A DNA stretch of 44,419 nt from Egibacteraceae bacterium (GTDB lineage: Bacteria > Actinomycetota > Nitriliruptoria > Euzebyales > Egibacteraceae). The stretch lies in assembly GCA_035540635.1 (NCBI GenBank), contig DATLGH010000099.1, forward strand, positions 1 to 44,419, read 5' to 3'. This document shows positions 29,508 to 40,608 of this stretch, piece after piece; position 1 is the first letter of the stretch, and each line of letters opens with the position of its first letter. The notes under the pieces are model-generated. The model did not search any database and was not told the DNA's origin. It worked only from the letters and a program-made list of their open reading frames with translations. The translations under genes were made by a program, and so were the position numbers.

Positions 29508-31751
29508 TCAGCCCTCCGGTCCCGCGAGGCCGAGGGCGGCGGGCAGGGCGGCGCGGTGCACGGCGGCGAGCTCGTCGAGCCCGAGGTCGAGCAGGCCCGC
29601 GATGCGCAGCGCCCCGGTCCCCACGACCCGTCCGAGGCGGCAAGCGCGGACCCCCTCGTTGCTGCACAGGGCGGTGAAGGCCGCGGCGGCGTCGGGGGCG
29701 ACGCTCGCGACGACCCGGCCGGGAGACTCGCTGAACAGCCACTGGTGCGCCGCGACGGCGTCCTCCGGGGTGACGTCCGCGCCGAGGCCGGCGGCGAGGC
29801 AGCACTCGACGAGGCACGTCACGAGCCCGCCGACCCCGACGTCGTGGGCGCTGCGGAGCAAGCCGCCAGCGGCCGCGGCGGCGAGCAGACCGTGCAGGCG
29901 TCGCTCCTCGACGAGGTCGACGCGGGGCGGCCTCCCGGCGATGCGCCCGGAGGTCCTCCACAGGTACTCCGAGCCGCCGAGGCCGGCGCGGGTGCGCGCG
30001 CCGACGAGGAAGACGTCGTCCCCGGCCGCCGCGAAGCCGGCGGGAACCGCCCGCGTGACGTCGTCGATGACGCCGAGCACACCGACGACCGGTGTGGGAT
30101 GCACCGCGGCGTCACCCGTGGCGTTGTAGAAGCTCACGTTGCCGCCGGTGATCGGCGTGCCGAGCGCCGCGCAGGCCTCGGCCATGCCCCGGATCGTGTC
30201 GCGGAACTGGCCCATGATCTCGGGCCGCTCCGGCGAGCCGAAGTTGAGGCAGTTGGTCGCCGCGACCGGTCGTGCGCCGGAGCAGGCGACGTTGCGGGCG
30301 GCTTCGGCGACGACGAGGCGCGCGCCCTCGGCGGGGTCGAGGACGCACCAGCGGCCGTTGCCGTCGGTCGACACGGCGATCCCCCGACGGTCCGCACCTG
30401 GAAGGCGGACGACGGCCGCGTCCGCACCCGGCCCGGCGACGGTGCCCGACCCGACGATGGAGTCGTACTGCGCGTAGACCCACGCGGCGCTCGCCACGCT
30501 CGGACTCGACAGCACGGCGATGACCGCGGCCCGGAGGTCCTCCGGCGGGTGCTCGGCGTCGACGTCGGCGCCCGCGCCGGGATGAAGCCAGTCCGCGACG
30601 GGGCGCTGGTACACCGGCCCCTCGTCGGCGAGTGAGGTGGCCGGCGCGTCGTGGACGACCTCGCCGCGATGGGAGAACACGAGCCGGTCGCCGTCGGTGA
30701 CCTCGCCGATCGGTGTGGCGTCCACTCCCCACTTCGCGCAGATCGCGAGCACGGCCGGCAGCCGCTCGGGCGACACGAGCGCGAGCATGCGCTCCTGCGA
30801 CTCCGAACAGAGGATCTCCCAGGCGTGCATCGACGGTTCCCGCAGCGGCACGAGGTCGAGGTCCACGCGCATCCCGAGACCGGCCTTCGAGGCCATCTCC
30901 GCGGTCGAGCAGGCGATCCCCGCGGCGCCCATGTCCTGGATGCCCGACAGGAGGTCGGCGGCGTAGAGCTCCAGGCACGCCTCGATGAGGAGCTTGCCGG
31001 CGAAGGGGTCACCAACCTGGACGTTCGGCCGCTTCGCCTCCTCGAGCCCGCCCGCCCCGAACTCGGCGGAGGCGAGGACCGACGCGCCGCCGATCCCGTC
31101 ACGGCCGGTGCGCTGGCCGATGAGCACCGCGACGTCGCCGGGCGCCTCGGCGCGGGCGAGCTGGATGCGGTCGGCCGGCAGCACCCCGACGCACAGGACG
31201 TTGACGAGCGGGTTGCCCGCGTAGCAGGGGTCGAAGACCGTCTCCCCGCCGACGGTGGCCACGCCGACCGAGTTGCCGTAGTGGCCGACGCCGCGCACCA
31301 CCCCGTCGACGACCCAGCGCGTCGTCGGGTCGGCGGGGTCCCCGAAGCGCAGAGGGTCGAGCAGGGCGATCGGGCGGGCGCCCATGGTGAGGATGTCGCG
31401 GATGATGCCGCCGACGCCGGTCGCCGCCCCCTGGAAGGGCTCGACGAAGCTCGGGTGGTTGTGGCTCTCGATCTTGAAGGTGACGGCCAGCCCCCCGCCG
31501 ACGTCGACGACGCCGGCGTTCTCGCCGGGGCCGACGAGCACCGCGTCGCCCTCCGTCGGCAGGTCGCGGAGGTAGACCCGTGAGGACTTGTACGAGCAGT
31601 GCTCGGACCACATCACCGAGTAGGTGCCGAGCTCGGCGGTCGACGGCTCGCGCCCGAGCGTCGCGACGACCCGGTCGTACTCGTCGTCGGTGAGCCCGAG
31701 CTCCTTGGCGAGCTGGCGGGGGTCGGCTGCGGGAGCGGGGATCGCGGTCAC
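29508..31751 (-). CDS. purL: Phosphoribosylformylglycinamidine synthase subunit II
   Basis: A 747-residue large subunit of the small-type FGAM synthase, which works with PurS and PurQ. Motifs include MWSEHCSYKSSRVYL near residue 47, VTFKIESHNHPSFVEPFQGA for ATP/substrate binding, GVGGIIRDILTMGARPIALL and GGETVFDPCYAGNP. GTG 31751 follows TAGCGT and 6 nt (GGGGAC), a leaderless start, so purL has its own promoter and is not in an operon with purQ, which lies 12 kb away on the same strand. Confidence 0.97.
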   Translation of the reverse strand: MTAIPAPAADPRQLAKELGLTDDEYDRVVATLGREPSTAELGTYSVMWSEHCSYKSSRVYLRDLPTEGDAVLVGPGENAGVVDVGGGLAVTFKIESHNHPSFVEPFQGAATGVGGIIRDILTMGARPIALLDPLRFGDPADPTTRWVVDGVVRGVGHYGNSVGVATVGGETVFDPCYAGNPLVNVLCVGVLPADRIQLARAEAPGDVAVLIGQRTGRDGIGGASVLASAEFGAGGLEEAKRPNVQVGDPFAGKLLIEACLELYAADLLSGIQDMGAAGIACSTAEMASKAGLGMRVDLDLVPLREPSMHAWEILCSESQERMLALVSPERLPAVLAICAKWGVDATPIGEVTDGDRLVFSHRGEVVHDAPATSLADEGPVYQRPVADWLHPGAGADVDAEHPPEDLRAAVIAVLSSPSVASAAWVYAQYDSIVGSGTVAGPGADAAVVRLPGADRRGIAVSTDGNGRWCVLDPAEGARLVVAEAARNVACSGARPVAATNCLNFGSPERPEIMGQFRDTIRGMAEACAALGTPITGGNVSFYNATGDAAVHPTPVVGVLGVIDDVTRAVPAGFAAAGDDVFLVGARTRAGLGGSEYLWRTSGRIAGRPPRVDLVEERRLHGLLAAAAAGGLLRSAHDVGVGGLVTCLVECCLAAGLGADVTPEDAVAAHQWLFSESPGRVVASVAPDAAAAFTALCSNEGVRACRLGRVVGTGALRIAGLLDLGLDELAAVHRAALPAALGLAGPEG

Positions 31752-31757
31752 GTCCCC

Positions 31758-31763
31758 ACGCTA
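31758..31763 (-). promoter_or_regulatory. -10-like TAGCGT, leaderless start of purL
   Basis: Minus-strand TAGCGT, then GGGGAC, then GTG 31751. Confidence 0.45.
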
Positions 31764-31813
31764 GCCGATGCCCGTGGCCGCAGGTCAGCGCCCGTCCGGG
31801 GGGAACCGCATCT

Positions 31814-32626
31814 CTAGTCGTCACCCATGACGAGGCCCTCGATGGTGTGGCGCTGGCGGATCGGCTCGAGGGTCTCCACGATCCTCGTGACGCGGAGATG
31901 GTCGCGGACCGCGGCCGGCAGCGCGTCGTAGTACCGGCGGGTGACCTCGAGGTCGTGACCGGGTGTCTGGACCGATCCATCGACCGCGCCGAGGATGAGG
32001 ACCGGCCGCGCGACCGTGGTGGTGTTCGCCGTGCCCCTGTGGACGGTAAGGCCCGTGCGCACGCTCATGTCGCCGCGTTGCGGCAGGCGCCGGACGCCGA
32101 GGGGGTCGAACTGCCCCTGGTCGACGGGGAACATCCCGTAGCGCCAGTCGTCCCCGTTGGTGAAGTGTGTGCCGGGGGCGACCTCGAACGGGGCCATGTC
32201 CGGAGTGACGTCGATGGTCGTGAAGTTGAACGCCAGCGACGACAGGTGGCGTCGGTGCCGTGTCTCGTCGGGGGTCGCGAAGTCCCTGTGCCAGGGCTGG
32301 GTGGTCGCTCCCGGGAAGGGGACGTCGAACCCGATCTCGCAGATCTGCCAGTCCGGGCCGAGTATCGTCGCGCACAAGGACGTGATCGTCGGGTGCGTCG
32401 CGAGGTCGAGGAAGCCGCGCAGGCTCTCGGGATGCACGGCGAGGTAGCGGCGGTTGCGTCCGCGGTTGACCGTCCCGTCCGGGATCCGGCGCTGCCGCGC
32501 GTAGATGGCGTGGAAGTCGTCCAGCGCGTCTTGCGCCCAGCCCCTCGGCAAGGCGTCCGGGACGCCGACGATGCCCTCTTCGTACAACACGTCGTACAAA
32601 GTACGGACCCGGTCTTGGGTATGCAC
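31814..32626 (-). CDS. Phytanoyl-CoA dioxygenase (PhyH)-family protein
   Basis: A 270-residue Fe(II)/2-oxoglutarate-dependent oxygenase. The iron-binding HxD is in QPWHRDFATPDE and the distal His in TGLTVHRGTAN; the preceding FNFTTIDVTPDMAPFEVAPG is typical of PhyH. GTG 32626 is a likely start; the frame extends to 32683 through a low-complexity, repeat-like CTCCGCT stretch that I consider untranslated. The gene is isolated and divergent from the GH43-gal operon. The substrate is unknown. The codon use looks slightly less GC-biased than neighbours, which may indicate later acquisition. Confidence 0.8.
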   Translation of the reverse strand: MHTQDRVRTLYDVLYEEGIVGVPDALPRGWAQDALDDFHAIYARQRRIPDGTVNRGRNRRYLAVHPESLRGFLDLATHPTITSLCATILGPDWQICEIGFDVPFPGATTQPWHRDFATPDETRHRRHLSSLAFNFTTIDVTPDMAPFEVAPGTHFTNGDDWRYGMFPVDQGQFDPLGVRRLPQRGDMSVRTGLTVHRGTANTTTVARPVLILGAVDGSVQTPGHDLEVTRRYYDALPAAVRDHLRVTRIVETLEPIRQRHTIEGLVMGDD

Positions 32627-32769
32627 CTCTCGCTCCGCTTCGCTCTGCTCCGCTCCCGCAACCCGCGTTAGGCCGGCGCCCAATACCGGCGCCGTGCCTA
32701 CGCATCAAGCGTACTCGCCAATCGCCCTTCGCGATAGCCCGTCAGTGCCCTGCCAGGCCGTCTGTCAAG

Positions 32770-33729
32770 ATGATCGGCATGGCGCCGCGGACCTTTACGA
32801 ACCCCGTGTACCCGGGGTATTTCGCCGACCCCTTCGTCCTGCGGGTCGGCGACGTCTACTACGCCTACGGGACCGGTTCCGTCATCGGCGGGCGGGTGTT
32901 CGAGATCCTGCGCTCAACCGACCTCGTGCGGTGGACGAGCCTCGGCGGCGCGCTCGAGCCGCTGCACGATTCCGGGGCGCAGGACTACTGGGCCCCCGAG
33001 GTCGCTGCCGTGGGCGGGCGGTACTTCATGTACTACTCCGTCGGCGTGGGGGACACCAACCACACGCTGCGCGTGGCCATGGCCTTCTCGCCGGAAGGAC
33101 CGTTCGTGGACGCGGGGACGGTCCTCACACCCGACGAGCGGTTCGCCATCGACCCCCACCCCTTCCAGGACGTCGACGGCCAGTGGTACCTGTTCTACGC
33201 GCGTGACCTGCTCGACGGTGAGCGTGTCGGGACGTCGCTCGCCGTCGACCGGCTGCTGGAGATGACGCGCGCCGAGGGCGCACCGCGGACGGTCGCGAGG
33301 GCGACCGCCGACTGGCAGCTGTTCGCCGCGCGGCGTGCGATGTACGGCCAGGTCTACGACTGGTACACCCTCGAAGGCCCGTTCGTCGTGCGGCACGACG
33401 ACCGCTACTACTGCCTGTACTCCGGAGGGGCGTGGGAGCACGGAGACTACGGCGTGTCGTACGTCGTCGCCGACCATCCCCTCGGCCCCTACCTCCACCC
33501 GGAGGAGGAAGGGCCCGTCGTCCTGCGGTCGGTCGAGGGGCAGGTCCTCGGGCCGGGCCACAGCTGCGTCGTCACCGGACCCGACGGCAGGCACCGGATG
33601 GTCTACCACGCATGGGATCCGGCGCGGACGGCGCGACGGATGTGCGTCGACGCGCTGGTGTGGGGTCCCGACGGACCGCGCTGCGACGGGCCCTCGTTCT
33701 CCCCGAGGCCCGTGCCGGAGCGGCGTTGA
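32770..33729 (+). CDS. Glycoside hydrolase family 43 protein
   Basis: A 319-residue five-bladed beta-propeller hydrolase without signal peptide, so it is intracellular. GH43 catalytic residues are visible: Asp in YFADPFVLR (general base), Asp in AIDPHPFQD (pKa modulator), and Glu in LEGPFVVRH (general acid). DYWAPEV and YHAWDPAR are further family motifs. GH43 enzymes cleave arabinosides, xylosides or beta-galactans. Co-transcription with galT and galK (4-bp overlap TTGA) suggests an exo-beta-galactosidase-type activity that feeds galactose. Start ATG 32770 or ATG 32779. Confidence 0.85.
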   Translation: MIGMAPRTFTNPVYPGYFADPFVLRVGDVYYAYGTGSVIGGRVFEILRSTDLVRWTSLGGALEPLHDSGAQDYWAPEVAAVGGRYFMYYSVGVGDTNHTLRVAMAFSPEGPFVDAGTVLTPDERFAIDPHPFQDVDGQWYLFYARDLLDGERVGTSLAVDRLLEMTRAEGAPRTVARATADWQLFAARRAMYGQVYDWYTLEGPFVVRHDDRYYCLYSGGAWEHGDYGVSYVVADHPLGPYLHPEEEGPVVLRSVEGQVLGPGHSCVVTGPDGRHRMVYHAWDPARTARRMCVDALVWGPDGPRCDGPSFSPRPVPERR

Positions 33730-34768
33730 GCCTGCTCGACCAACCCCACCGGCGGTTCAACCCCCTGACCGGGCGGTGGGTGCTGATCTCGGCGGAGCGG
33801 ACCAGGCGCCCGTGGCAGGGCGCGGTCGAGGCGGACCCGAAGGGACCCCGACCGGCGTACGACCCGCAGTGCTACCTGTGCCCCGGCAACGAGCGGGCGG
33901 GCGGTGCCCGCAACCCGGCCTACGACCGCACCTACGTGTTCACCAACGACTTTCCCGCGCTCGTCCCCGACACCGCGGCGGGCCTCGAGGAGGCGCATCC
34001 GCTCCTTCGTGCCCAGGGTCAGCCGGGCACGAGCCGGGTGCTGTGCTTCTCCCCCCGCCACGACCTCACGCTGGCGATGATGCCGCCTGCCGACGTCAGG
34101 TCCGTGGTCGACCTGTGGGCCTCGCAGGTCGCGGAGCTGTCGGCCGACTACCCCTGGGTGCAGCTGTTCGAGAACCGCGGGGCCATGATGGGCGCATCCA
34201 ACCCCCATCCGCACGGGCAGCTGTGGGCGACCCGCACGGTTCCCGACGAGCCGGCGCACGAGGACGCGCGTCAGGGCCGCTGGCACACGGAGCGCGGCAA
34301 GCCGCTCCTGCTCGAGTACGCCGAGGTGGAGGCGCAGCGCGGCGAGCGCGTCGTGGCCGCCAACGCGCACTGGCTCGTGGTCGTGCCGTTCTGGGCGGTC
34401 TGGCCGTTCGAGACGCTCGTGGTGCCCCGTGCGCCCGTGCAGCGGCTGCCCGAGCTGTCCGACGAGCGGCGGGATGCACTGGCCGGGGCGCTCAGCGCCC
34501 TGCTCATCCGCTACGACAACCTGTTCGGGGTCCCCTTCCCCTACTCGATGGGGTGGCACGGCGCGCCCGGTGCCGGCGGGGACGCACCGCACTGGCAGCT
34601 CCATGCGCACTTCTATCCGCCGCTGCTGCGTTCTGCGACGGTGCGCAAGCACATGGTCGGCTACGAGATGCTCGGGGAGCCCCAGCGCGACGTCAGCACC
34701 GAGGAGGCGGCGCAGCGGCTGCGTGAGCAGTCACCGGTGCACTGGTCCACTGCGGGCGGCGGGCAGGC

Positions 34769-34772
<4 letters not shown>
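33726..34772 (+). CDS. galT: Galactose-1-phosphate uridylyltransferase
   Basis: A 348-residue Leloir enzyme exchanging UMP between UDP-glucose and galactose-1-phosphate. The active-site motif [14 protein letters not shown] contains the nucleophilic His in HPH. The N-terminal [12 protein letters not shown] holds zinc ligands, and [11 protein letters not shown] occurs in the second domain. The start is the TTG at 33726 overlapping the GH43 stop (TTGA). It is followed by galK with a GTGA overlap. Confidence 0.95.
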
Positions 34773-35920
<1,148 letters not shown>

Positions 35921-36099
35921 CACCGTCGCGCAGCGCCGCTGCGTCGCCGACCACCAGCGCTCCATGCGCGCGGATGCCCGCGGCTCGAGCGCCGGGCGCC
36001 GGGCGCCCATGGCCACGCGTCAAGCGGTACCCTTCACCGACCATCACCCTGGGGGGCGGGGGGGCGAGCACATGGCGTGGGCGAAGCGGGAGCAGACGG

Positions 36100-37173
36100 A
36101 TGGCGGGCGCACGCGACGAGGCACGGGCGGAGCAGTTCGCCGAACGGATGCTCGACGTGGTGAACCACAGCTTCGTCGCGCTGCTGACCAGCATCGGCCA
36201 TCGCACCGGCCTCTTCGACACCCTTGCCGCCTTGCCGCACTCGACCAGCGAGCAGATCGCCACGGCCGCGGGTCTCGACGAGCGCTACGTGCGGGAGTGG
36301 CTGGCGGGGATGACCGTCGGTGGCATCGTGGAGTACGCACCCGAGGACGGCACCTACGCGCTACCGGCCGAGCACGCCGCGTTCCTCACGCGGGCCGCCG
36401 GGCCTGACAACATCGCGGTGCTCACGCAGTACGTGAGCTGCATGGGCGAGGTGGAGGACGGCATCGTCGAGTGCTTCCGACGGGGCGGCGGGCTGCCGTA
36501 CTCCGCGTACGAGCGCTTCCACGCGATCATGATGGAGGATTCCGGTCAGGTCTTCGACGCCACGCTCTTGACGAGCACGCTCGACCTCATGCCCGGGATG
36601 CGCGAGCGGCTGTCCGCGGGCATCGACGTGCTCGACGTCGGGTGCGGGTCCGGACGTGCGGTGCACCTGCTGGCGCGCGAGTTTCCCCACAGTCGCGTGA
36701 CCGGCTATGACTTCTCCGAGGAGGCAGTTGGGCGCGCACGCCGCGAAGCGGCCGACCTGGGGCTGGCGAACGCGACGTTCGTGCTGACCGACGTGGCGGA
36801 GATCACCGACGTCGCGGCGTTCGATCTCATCACCGCCTTCGACACCATCCACGACCAGGCTCATCCCGACCGGGTTCTTGCGGGGATTGCCCGGGCGCTG
36901 CGCGACGACGGCACGTTCCTCATGGTCGACATCGGCGCGTCGAGCAACGTCGAGGACAACCTCGACCACCCGCTCGGACCGTTTCTCTACGGGGTGAGCA
37001 CGATGCACTGCATGTCGGTGTCCCTCGGCCTCGGCGGGATGGGTCTCGGGACCATGTGGGGCGAGCAACGGGCGCGCGCGATGCTCGACGAGGCAGGCCT
37101 CGACGTCGTGCGGGTCCAGCAGGTCGAGGGCGACATCGCCAACAGCTTCTACGTCGCGAGGAAGCGACGGTGA
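36100..37173 (+). CDS. Class I SAM-dependent methyltransferase with N-terminal winged helix
   Basis: A 357-residue protein. Residues about 15-95 are a dimerisation/winged-helix-like region (VALLTSIGHRTGLFDTLAAL, ERYVREWLAGMTVGGIVEY). Residues about 165-300 are a Rossmann methyltransferase with motif I VLDVGCGSGRAVHL, acidic loop YDFSEEAV and FDLITAFDTIHDQAHP. The layout matches small-molecule or uncharacterised actinobacterial methyltransferases. ATG 36100 has GGGAG upstream. A hairpin (37203-37228) follows the gene. The substrate is unknown. Confidence 0.85.
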   Translation: MAGARDEARAEQFAERMLDVVNHSFVALLTSIGHRTGLFDTLAALPHSTSEQIATAAGLDERYVREWLAGMTVGGIVEYAPEDGTYALPAEHAAFLTRAAGPDNIAVLTQYVSCMGEVEDGIVECFRRGGGLPYSAYERFHAIMMEDSGQVFDATLLTSTLDLMPGMRERLSAGIDVLDVGCGSGRAVHLLAREFPHSRVTGYDFSEEAVGRARREAADLGLANATFVLTDVAEITDVAAFDLITAFDTIHDQAHPDRVLAGIARALRDDGTFLMVDIGASSNVEDNLDHPLGPFLYGVSTMHCMSVSLGLGGMGLGTMWGEQRARAMLDEAGLDVVRVQQVEGDIANSFYVARKRR

Positions 37174-37202
37174 ACGCCAGGACCGCTTTGCATGCTGCAT
37201 GA

Positions 37203-37228
37203 CCGCCCCTTCCTGCCGGGAAGGGCGG
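37203..37228 (+). terminator. Hairpin after the methyltransferase gene
   Basis: CCGCCC (37203-37208) pairs with GGGCGG (37223-37228), with an inner TTCC/GGAA pairing. No long T-run follows, so termination is likely but not certain. Confidence 0.4.
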
Positions 37229-37393
37229 GACCGAAGGCGCTCGTGCCGTCGCGAACCCGCCCGCGTCATAAAACAGCGGTCGACAGAATACGGACATTTA
37301 ATCCCCCGCCAGCACTATTTTCCTCCAAGGCCTGGTCCGGGAGGCCTTCGCGCTGTAGGGTCCGTGTCCTCAACTCTTTCGGGGGAGGCCCAC

Positions 37394-37852
37394 ATGCGCA
37401 GGTTTCTTGTCACCATGGTTGTCGCCGCACTCGCGACGCTCGGCTTTGCCGGGCCGGTGCTCGCCGCAAAGGTCCAGGGGGCCGACCACGGGGGGCGGCC
37501 GTTGCGCGCGACGCTGACCGGCGCGGAGGAGGTGCCGAGGCCTGGGGATCCCGACGGCACCGGGACGGCGCTCGTCACCGTGAACAGAGGGCAGCGGGAG
37601 ATCTGCTTCGAGCTCGCCGTCGCCGACATCGACCGGGCGACCGCAGCGCACATCCACGTGGGTGAAGCCGGGACGGCCGGCCCGGTCGTCATCGGCTTGA
37701 CGGCCCCGAGCGACGGCTTCTCGAGCGGGTGCGTGGACGACGTCGATCTCCAGCTGATCGACGCCATCCGCAAGAACCCGGCCGGCTTCTACGTCAACGT
37801 GCACAACCAGGCCTTTCCCGCGGGTGCGTTGCGGGGACAGCTCGCGAGGTAG
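37394..37852 (+). CDS. Secreted CHRD-domain protein
   Basis: A 152-residue secreted protein. The signal peptide is residues 1-24 (VTMVVAALATLGFAGPVLA then AKV). The mature part is one CHRD domain: RATLTGAEEVPRPGDPDGTG, then HIHVGEAGTAGPVVIGL and NPAGFYVNVHNQAFPAGALR. CHRD proteins are extracytoplasmic, with metal binding suggested for some. The upstream 220 bp is AT-richer than the rest (TAAAAC, CATTTAATC) and includes TAGGGT at 37355-37360 as a -10 candidate. Confidence 0.85.
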   Translation: MRRFLVTMVVAALATLGFAGPVLAAKVQGADHGGRPLRATLTGAEEVPRPGDPDGTGTALVTVNRGQREICFELAVADIDRATAAHIHVGEAGTAGPVVIGLTAPSDGFSSGCVDDVDLQLIDAIRKNPAGFYVNVHNQAFPAGALRGQLAR

Positions 37853-37874
37853 GTAGGCCTGACGCGACGGGCGC

Positions 37875-40442
37875 TCAGCCGAAGGGCGTCCACCCGCGGT
37901 CGGCCATGGTGGTGAGGTCGCTCGCCTTCACGCCCCGCTCGGAGACGGTGTAGAGCACGTCGCCGATCACGACGCTGCGCCGGATCGACGGCGTGGACCA
38001 GAAGTCGGCACCGTCGCGACCCTCGGCGTGGGTGACACGCCCGGCCTCCCGGATACCCGCGCCCGCGTCGACGTCGAACCCGACCACGCCGATGAAGCCG
38101 TCGGTCGCGCCCGTGCGCTCGTCGTCGGAGAAGACGTGCAGCGGCAGGACGGCGCGCCCGAGGGGCGCCCACCAAAGGAAGGCCCGGTGGTCGAACTCCA
38201 CCTCGCTGAAGGCGTCGGCGACGACGGCCTGATGCAACCGCCGCGGGTGCGCCGGGTCGCTGACGTCGAACAGGGACACCTGGGTGCCGAGCCGAGCCCC
38301 GGCGTCGTCGGCGTCCACGCCGACGCCGAGCAGCAGGCGCTCGCCCACGGGGTGGAGGTAGGCCGAGTAGCCGAGGATCTTCAGCTCGCCTCGGACGGTC
38401 GGGATGGTGGGGTTCGACAGGTCGACGGTGTAGAGCGGGTCGACCTGGCGGTAGGTGACGACGTAGCCGAGGTCACCGATGAACCGCACCGCCTGGATGC
38501 GCTCGCCGCGTCCCAGGCCGCCCACACGGCCGACCTCCTCGAGCGTCGAACCGCGGCGTCGCAGCACGACCACCTGGCTCTCCGCGTCCTCCCCGCCCCC
38601 GGGTGGCTCCGACGTGGTCGCGACCCGCAGGACGCCCGCGTGCTCGGAGAGCGAGAACTGATCGAGGACGAATCCCCCCACCTTTCCCGAGGCCGTGTAG
38701 ACGGCCGCGCGGGGTTCGCTGATGTCGAACGCGTGGATCTCGGTGGTGACGTCGGTTCCATCCGGCGCGTCCCCCCTGACGAAGTCCCCGCGTGCGGTCG
38801 CCACGTACAGTCCGGTCTGCGAGGCGTACACCGTCCGTCCGTCGGCCAGCACGCTGGTGGAGGCATCGGGCGTGAAGTCGCCGGCAAGGTCCACGGTCAC
38901 CACCGAGAGCAGGTCGAGCCCCGAGAACTCCGGCGGCCGGGCGACGCCGTCGCAGGCGACGAGGGGGCCCGCGGCGGTCGCTTGCGCGCCCTGGCCCCTG
39001 CGCGTGTAGCCGGGCAGCCAGTCGGCGATCGTCGAGTTCTCGACGACCTTGCGGTTGTGCCGGGCCGCGACCGCCTCGCCGTCCACACGGCGGTGGTCGG
39101 GGAACGCGAACGGAAGGTCGGGCGACGAGCGGACCACGACCCGCGCGACGCCGTCGACCAGGCGCGCCGACAGCGGGGAGCCGTCGATCTGCAACGTCGC
39201 CGCGACGCGCATGTCGGCGCCCTCGCCGACGTCGACGAGCTGGAGCAGGGCCGTCTGGTGGTGGGAGCCGTCGGACCGCCGGCCGGCCGTGCTCGAGAGC
39301 ACGAGCGCGCGGTCCGCGGCCAGCAGCAGCTCGCCGCCGTGGCCGCCCACCGCCAGGGAGCCGGCGGGCACGGGCGTACCGCCCGTGACGTCGGTCCGGT
39401 GGAGCCGGCCGCCCGCGACCGTCAGCAGGCGCCGCCCGTCGGTCTTCACGACGTCGGACTCGTCGACGCCCTCCTCCTGCACGTTCGTGCCCGAGAAGCC
39501 CACCCCGCGCTCCGCGGGCGCCGGCTCGGGAGCGTCGTCGGCCGGTCCCTCGAGGACAGGAAGACCCACGAAGCCGCCCCCGAAACCGTAGGGCCCGACG
39601 AGCTCCAGGGCCTCCTCCTTGTAGTACGCGAGCAGGTCCTCGCAGGCGTCGAACGCGCGCAACGCCGACGCGCGCCGCAGGGTGCCCGGCGAGTCAGCAA
39701 CGTGGCCGCCGTCCACGAGCAGCGCGAGACCCCGGACGAGGAACGACGCCATCTGTGCCCGGGTGACCGCGGCGTTGGGGGCGAAGCGGTCGGCTGCCAC
39801 ACCGAGGGCCAGCCCCGCCTCCGCCGCCTTGTTGATCGCCGGCTCGTGCACCGAACCGTCGTCGTCGGAGAAGTGGTCGCGGGTGGCGGCAAGGCGCCGG
39901 CCGGTCCGCTGCTCGAACGAGCGCACGAGGAAGCTCGCCATCTGCCCGCGGGTGACCGCAGCCTGTGGCCGGTAGAGCCCGTCCCCCCGGCCCCGCACGA
40001 GCCCGACGGCGGCCAGCCGGTTCGTGGCGTAGTGGTGGACCGACCCGTCGTCGTCGGTGAAGGCGTCGACGGGGGAGGCCGGCAGCGGCCCGCCCGACGC
40101 GCGGACGAGCCGGGCGACGAACGACGCCGTCTGCGCCCGGGTGACGTCACCGCGCGGACCGTAGCGGCCCTCCCCGACACCCTTGGCGATGCCCCACCAG
40201 GCGGCACAGTCGATCGCCCGGGCGTGCGCCCCGCCCGCGTCGACGTCGCCGAACCGCCCCCGCCCCGCCTCGGTCGGGCAGGCGTCGGTGACGGGCTCGC
40301 CGGTCGCAGCGGCCGCAACGTCGTCGACGCGCTCGCTGGCCTCGGCGGCCGTACCGTCGCCGTGCGGCCCGACGGACAGCCCCAGCGCCAACGTCACAGC
40401 CAGGATGGCGGCTGCGGCGCCGCGTCCTGCGTCCCACCTCAT
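37875..40442 (-). CDS. S-layer-homology (SLH) and beta-propeller surface protein
   Basis: An 855-residue exported protein. It has a signal sequence (residues 1-33) and then three SLH repeats at about 60-240, each with F-x-D, G and R-AQ/R-GQ-x-ASF motifs (DVTRAQTASFVARL, AVTRGQMASFLVRS, AVTRAQMASFLVRG). A secreted beta-propeller domain (PF09826 type) follows from about residue 320, starting FSGTNVQEEGVDESDVVKTD and containing VYASQTGLYVATA and SVVIGDVLYTVSERG. SLH domains bind secondary cell-wall polymers, so the propeller is probably displayed on the surface. GGGAGGGG precedes ATG 40442. Ligand or activity of the propeller is unknown. Confidence 0.88.
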   Translation of the reverse strand: MRWDAGRGAAAAILAVTLALGLSVGPHGDGTAAEASERVDDVAAAATGEPVTDACPTEAGRGRFGDVDAGGAHARAIDCAAWWGIAKGVGEGRYGPRGDVTRAQTASFVARLVRASGGPLPASPVDAFTDDDGSVHHYATNRLAAVGLVRGRGDGLYRPQAAVTRGQMASFLVRSFEQRTGRRLAATRDHFSDDDGSVHEPAINKAAEAGLALGVAADRFAPNAAVTRAQMASFLVRGLALLVDGGHVADSPGTLRRASALRAFDACEDLLAYYKEEALELVGPYGFGGGFVGLPVLEGPADDAPEPAPAERGVGFSGTNVQEEGVDESDVVKTDGRRLLTVAGGRLHRTDVTGGTPVPAGSLAVGGHGGELLLAADRALVLSSTAGRRSDGSHHQTALLQLVDVGEGADMRVAATLQIDGSPLSARLVDGVARVVVRSSPDLPFAFPDHRRVDGEAVAARHNRKVVENSTIADWLPGYTRRGQGAQATAAGPLVACDGVARPPEFSGLDLLSVVTVDLAGDFTPDASTSVLADGRTVYASQTGLYVATARGDFVRGDAPDGTDVTTEIHAFDISEPRAAVYTASGKVGGFVLDQFSLSEHAGVLRVATTSEPPGGGEDAESQVVVLRRRGSTLEEVGRVGGLGRGERIQAVRFIGDLGYVVTYRQVDPLYTVDLSNPTIPTVRGELKILGYSAYLHPVGERLLLGVGVDADDAGARLGTQVSLFDVSDPAHPRRLHQAVVADAFSEVEFDHRAFLWWAPLGRAVLPLHVFSDDERTGATDGFIGVVGFDVDAGAGIREAGRVTHAEGRDGADFWSTPSIRRSVVIGDVLYTVSERGVKASDLTTMADRGWTPFG

Positions 40443-40608
40443 GACACGCCCCTCCCGCGCGCAGGTTCCGCGCACTTGGACGCCGCCGACAGCGCCGCGG
40501 TTCCGCCGGCGATGACCGATTTCCGCTCGGGCCGTACAGGACGGTGATCCGTCTCGAGCCGCCTGAGGTTGATCGGGCGACGGTCGCCGCCGTCGGCGGG
40601 GATCATAG

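Noticed and set aside
32627-32683. Longer N-terminus of the PhyH-family protein
   Set aside because: The extension is a low-complexity run and lacks family-like sequence, though I cannot exclude it.
38028-40547. An 839-codon plus-strand open frame opposite the beta-propeller gene
   Set aside because: It is antisense to a gene with clear SLH and propeller motifs; its translation is Arg/Gly/Ala-rich and without domains.
40443-40608. An intact N-terminus for the first ABC half
   Set aside because: The frame is closed by TAG at 40606-40608, and no membrane helix or start codon is found upstream in any frame.
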